DNA of 7,814 nt. Origin: JBBTWV01 sp038062615. Lineage in GTDB: Bacteria > Patescibacteriota > Gracilibacteria > UBA1369 > UM-FILTER-53-11. The notes below the pieces were generated by a model. It made no database searches and had not been told where the DNA came from. It saw nothing but the letters and a program-made list of their open reading frames with translations. The DNA is taken from positions 1 through 7,814 of the forward strand of contig JBBTWV010000011.1 in the NCBI GenBank assembly GCA_038062615.1, written 5' to 3'. The stretch's first letter is position 1; each line of letters opens with the position of its first letter. Of the stretch, positions 6,115-7,814 are shown one piece after another. Made by a program: the position numbers and the translations under genes.

Positions 6115-6118
6115 GACA

Positions 6119-6679
6119 CTAGGCCCTCTCTACGTACTCGCCGGTCTCCGTATTAATGCGTACCGACTCCCCTTCTGAAATAAAAAGCGGCACCTGCACC
6201 ACGATTCCGGTTTCGAGCGTTGCGGGCTTGGTTCCACCCTGCGCCGTGTTACCGCGCACACCAGGAGTGGTGTTCACGACTTTCAGAGAAACTTTCGGGG
6301 GCAACTCTACTCCAATGGCTCGGCCTTCGTATCTTGTTACGTTGGCGTCTTCCCCTTCCTTCAAAAAATTCACCGCTGAGCCCAGCCCTTCAATCGAAAT
6401 AGGAAACTGATCAAACGTAATAGAGTCCATAAAATAGGCGTTGTCGGCATCCTTATACATAAATTGCGCTCGCACTTTTTCAATTTCCACGAGTTCAAAA
6501 TCCTCACCGGCAATAAAAGTTTTCTCTAAAACTTTTCCGCTCATCACCCCTCTCATCTTGGTACGCATGACCGGTTTGCGTTGCGCCGTACGCATAAAAC
6601 TGTTCGTGAGAATCACGAACGGTTCACCTCCCATATTCACCAATCTGCCGACTTTTAAATCTGTTATTGACTGTGCCAT
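6119..6679 (-). CDS. efp: translation elongation factor P
   Basis: A 186-residue EF-P, the normal length. It binds between the P and E sites of the ribosome and speeds peptide bond formation at consecutive prolines. All three domains are visible: the N-terminal KOW-like domain (about 1-65, with GGEPFVI and RTKMRGVMSGKVLEKTF), the first OB domain (about 66-128, with EGRAIGVELPPKV), and the C-terminal OB domain with the hallmark VVNTTPGVRGNTAQGGTKPA and VRINTETGEYVER. The tip loop is unusual. An ungapped alignment from memory with E. coli EF-P places Gln33 at the modified Lys34 and replaces KPGKGQ with RTAQRK (30-35). So neither lysylation nor rhamnosylation at the usual residue seems possible. 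It is a single minus-strand gene divergent from the DUF3048 gene, with its own promoter 6 bases before ATG and a hairpin with a T run after the stop. Confidence 0.97.
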   Translation of the reverse strand: MAQSITDLKVGRLVNMGGEPFVILTNSFMRTAQRKPVMRTKMRGVMSGKVLEKTFIAGEDFELVEIEKVRAQFMYKDADNAYFMDSITFDQFPISIEGLGSAVNFLKEGEDANVTRYEGRAIGVELPPKVSLKVVNTTPGVRGNTAQGGTKPATLETGIVVQVPLFISEGESVRINTETGEYVERA

Positions 6680-6685
6680 GAGATG

Positions 6686-6714
6686 AGTTTACTCAAAAGG
6701 GCTAGCACGGTCAA
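6686..6714 (-). promoter_or_regulatory. efp promoter (sigma70-type, leaderless geometry)
   Basis: On the minus strand, TTGACC (6714-6709) and TAAACT (6691-6686) are separated by exactly 17 bases. Only 6 bases separate the -10 box from ATG (6679). The predicted transcript start falls on or next to the A of the start codon, and there is no room for a ribosome-binding site. This is the best-formed promoter in the window. Confidence 0.75.
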
Positions 6715-6742
6715 CCAGGCAAAAGCCCATCTTAAAAGCATG

Positions 6743-6771
6743 TTTTCACAGCTACAAGAATGAGATAAACT
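6743..6771 (+). promoter_or_regulatory. promoter of the DUF3048 gene (leaderless geometry)
   Basis: TTTTCA (6743-6748, four of six matches to the -35 consensus) and TAAACT (6766-6771) are 17 bases apart. The -10 is 6 bases before ATG 6778, the same spacing as in efp. This promoter and the efp promoter point away from each other, with 28 bases between their -35 boxes, so they do not overlap. Confidence 0.6.
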
Positions 6772-6777
6772 GTGTCT

Positions 6778-7814
6778 ATGAAAGGGGCAACGCGTTTTCT
6801 GTTTTTTGGCATCGGACTGGCACTGGCGGTAACCGCTGGATTTTTTGTTTTTCTGTGGCAGAGGCCGGACTTTTTTGCGCTGACTTCGGAATCCCAAAAA
6901 ATATTCCCCGGACCTTTTCCTATCGCCACCAAATTTGATGGCATACTTCCCCAAGAATCAGGACAGCTTACCCTCCCGCCGCTGGGCGTGATGCTGGAAA
7001 ATGAAATCATGGCGAGACCGTGGCAAAAAGGATTAGCGAAGGCTGATATTGTTTATGAAGCCCCCACGGAGGGTGGCATTACGCGATTTTTGGCGATTTT
7101 CTTCCCCGGAAATTATCCTGAGAAAATGGGCCCGATTCGCAGCGCAAGGTCGTATTATTTGGACTGGGCGCGCGAATACAATGCAGTTTATGCACATGTG
7201 GGCGGGCATGAAGATGTTTTAGCGCGGCTGATGCGCGAGCCGGTTTATAACGCGGATCAGTTTTTATATGACGCATATTTTCGGCGTGAGAATGTAGGCA
7301 AAACAGCGCTGGAACACACGATGTTTTCTACCGGCGAAAAAATGGAGAAGCTCATCCGCGATAAAAAATGGACATGGAACGTGCCTGTCTATGCATCCGA
7401 AAAAACAGAATTTTCAAAAATCACCTTGGCCAGTTTTCCACCGGCACAAAATATCGCCATTAATTTTGGATATCCTACCTACAATGTTTCGTACCAGTAC
7501 GACCCGGTAGCGAATCGCTACTTGCGATTCTTGGCTAAAAAACCGCATATGGATCACCTCCATGAAGAGCAGATCGCACCGGCCATTGTGGTAATTCAAA
7601 AGCTTAAATCGTGGAGTAACGGCGATATAGCAGGCACTATTTCTATGCAGACTATTGGCGAGGGCGAGGCGGCGGTTTTTGAAGGAGGACGAATGATTGA
7701 GGCCCGCTGGAAAAAAGATTCACTCACGGGTCCTACCAAGTTTTTTGACACAAAAAACGGCGGCGAAATTCCTTTTCCAAACTCACCCATTTGGATAGAA
7801 GCGCTTGGAAGTAC
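6778..7814 (+). CDS. DUF3048 (YerB-like) membrane-anchored protein, 3' end cut off by the window
   Basis: 345 codons are visible with no stop, so the C-terminus is missing. Judging by family domain order, little remains. One transmembrane helix (about 8-27) places the rest outside the cell. There is no lipobox cysteine, unlike the lipoprotein YerB of Bacillus. The N-terminal DUF3048 domain (about 65-200) shows the family signatures VMLENEIMARPWQKGLAKAD (71-90), IVYEAPTEGGITRFLAIF (91-108), GPIRSARSYYLDWA (118-131) and AHVGGHEDVL (139-148). The C-terminal DUF3048 domain follows (about 225 onward), including VFEGGRMIEARWKK (300-313). The molecular function is unknown. I recall YerB being reported near or with a class A PBP in Bacillus, which would fit the PBP in this window but is not proof. 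ATG 6778 lies 6 bases after a -10 box and lacks a Shine-Dalgarno. Confidence 0.93.
   Translation, partial: MKGATRFLFFGIGLALAVTAGFFVFLWQRPDFFALTSESQKIFPGPFPIATKFDGILPQESGQLTLPPLGVMLENEIMARPWQKGLAKADIVYEAPTEGGITRFLAIFFPGNYPEKMGPIRSARSYYLDWAREYNAVYAHVGGHEDVLARLMREPVYNADQFLYDAYFRRENVGKTALEHTMFSTGEKMEKLIRDKKWTWNVPVYASEKTEFSKITLASFPPAQNIAINFGYPTYNVSYQYDPVANRYLRFLAKKPHMDHLHEEQIAPAIVVIQKLKSWSNGDIAGTISMQTIGEGEAAVFEGGRMIEARWKKDSLTGPTKFFDTKNGGEIPFPNSPIWIEALGS

Noticed and set aside
1..7814. CRISPR array, transposase, phage genes or recoded TGA.
   Set aside because: There are no spaced direct repeats and no transposase or phage motifs. TGA ends the PBP, pseudouridine synthase and deacetylase genes at the expected family lengths.

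Overview
The window looks like a chromosomal piece of an uncultivated, small-genome bacterium, most likely from the Patescibacteria/CPR (Parcubacteria-like). This is inference. The basis is a PBP1A-type synthase with a C-terminal Ig-like domain, an elongation factor P with an unusual tip loop, a DUF3048 membrane protein, almost no Shine-Dalgarno sequences, and several start codons only 6 to 8 bases after a -10 box. TGA ends at least three full-length genes, so this is not one of the lineages that reads TGA as glycine.

Layout: (1) Positions 1-680 are AT-rich and hold the possible tail of an upstream gene and a two-gene toxin-antitoxin module with its own promoter: an unrecognised 98-residue antitoxin candidate and an overlapping RelE/ParE-type toxin. 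(2) Positions 783-3572 encode a bifunctional class A penicillin-binding protein. (3) Positions 3654-4235 encode a small exported protein with six cysteines and no family I recognise. (4) Positions 4236-4519 hold a long imperfect hairpin and, on the minus strand, a complete tRNA-Pro(GGG) gene with encoded CCA. (5) Positions 4532-6075 are a two-gene operon: an RluA-family pseudouridine synthase, then an exported NodB-type polysaccharide deacetylase whose ATG overlaps the preceding stop. (6) efp lies on the minus strand (6119-6679). A palindrome with a T run separates its end from the deacetylase. (7) From 6778 a DUF3048 (YerB-like) membrane protein runs off the right edge.

Three exported or membrane proteins (the class A PBP, the deacetylase and the DUF3048 protein) fit cell-envelope building and tailoring. 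efp, tRNA-Pro and the pseudouridine synthase belong to translation. EF-P relieves stalling at proline runs, so its presence near tRNA-Pro is thematically neat but probably accidental.

I found no CRISPR array, transposase, phage gene or obvious new multi-gene defence system. The most interesting signals are the repeated leaderless promoter geometry, the EF-P tip substitution, the long hairpin next to the tRNA, and the unclassified antitoxin.
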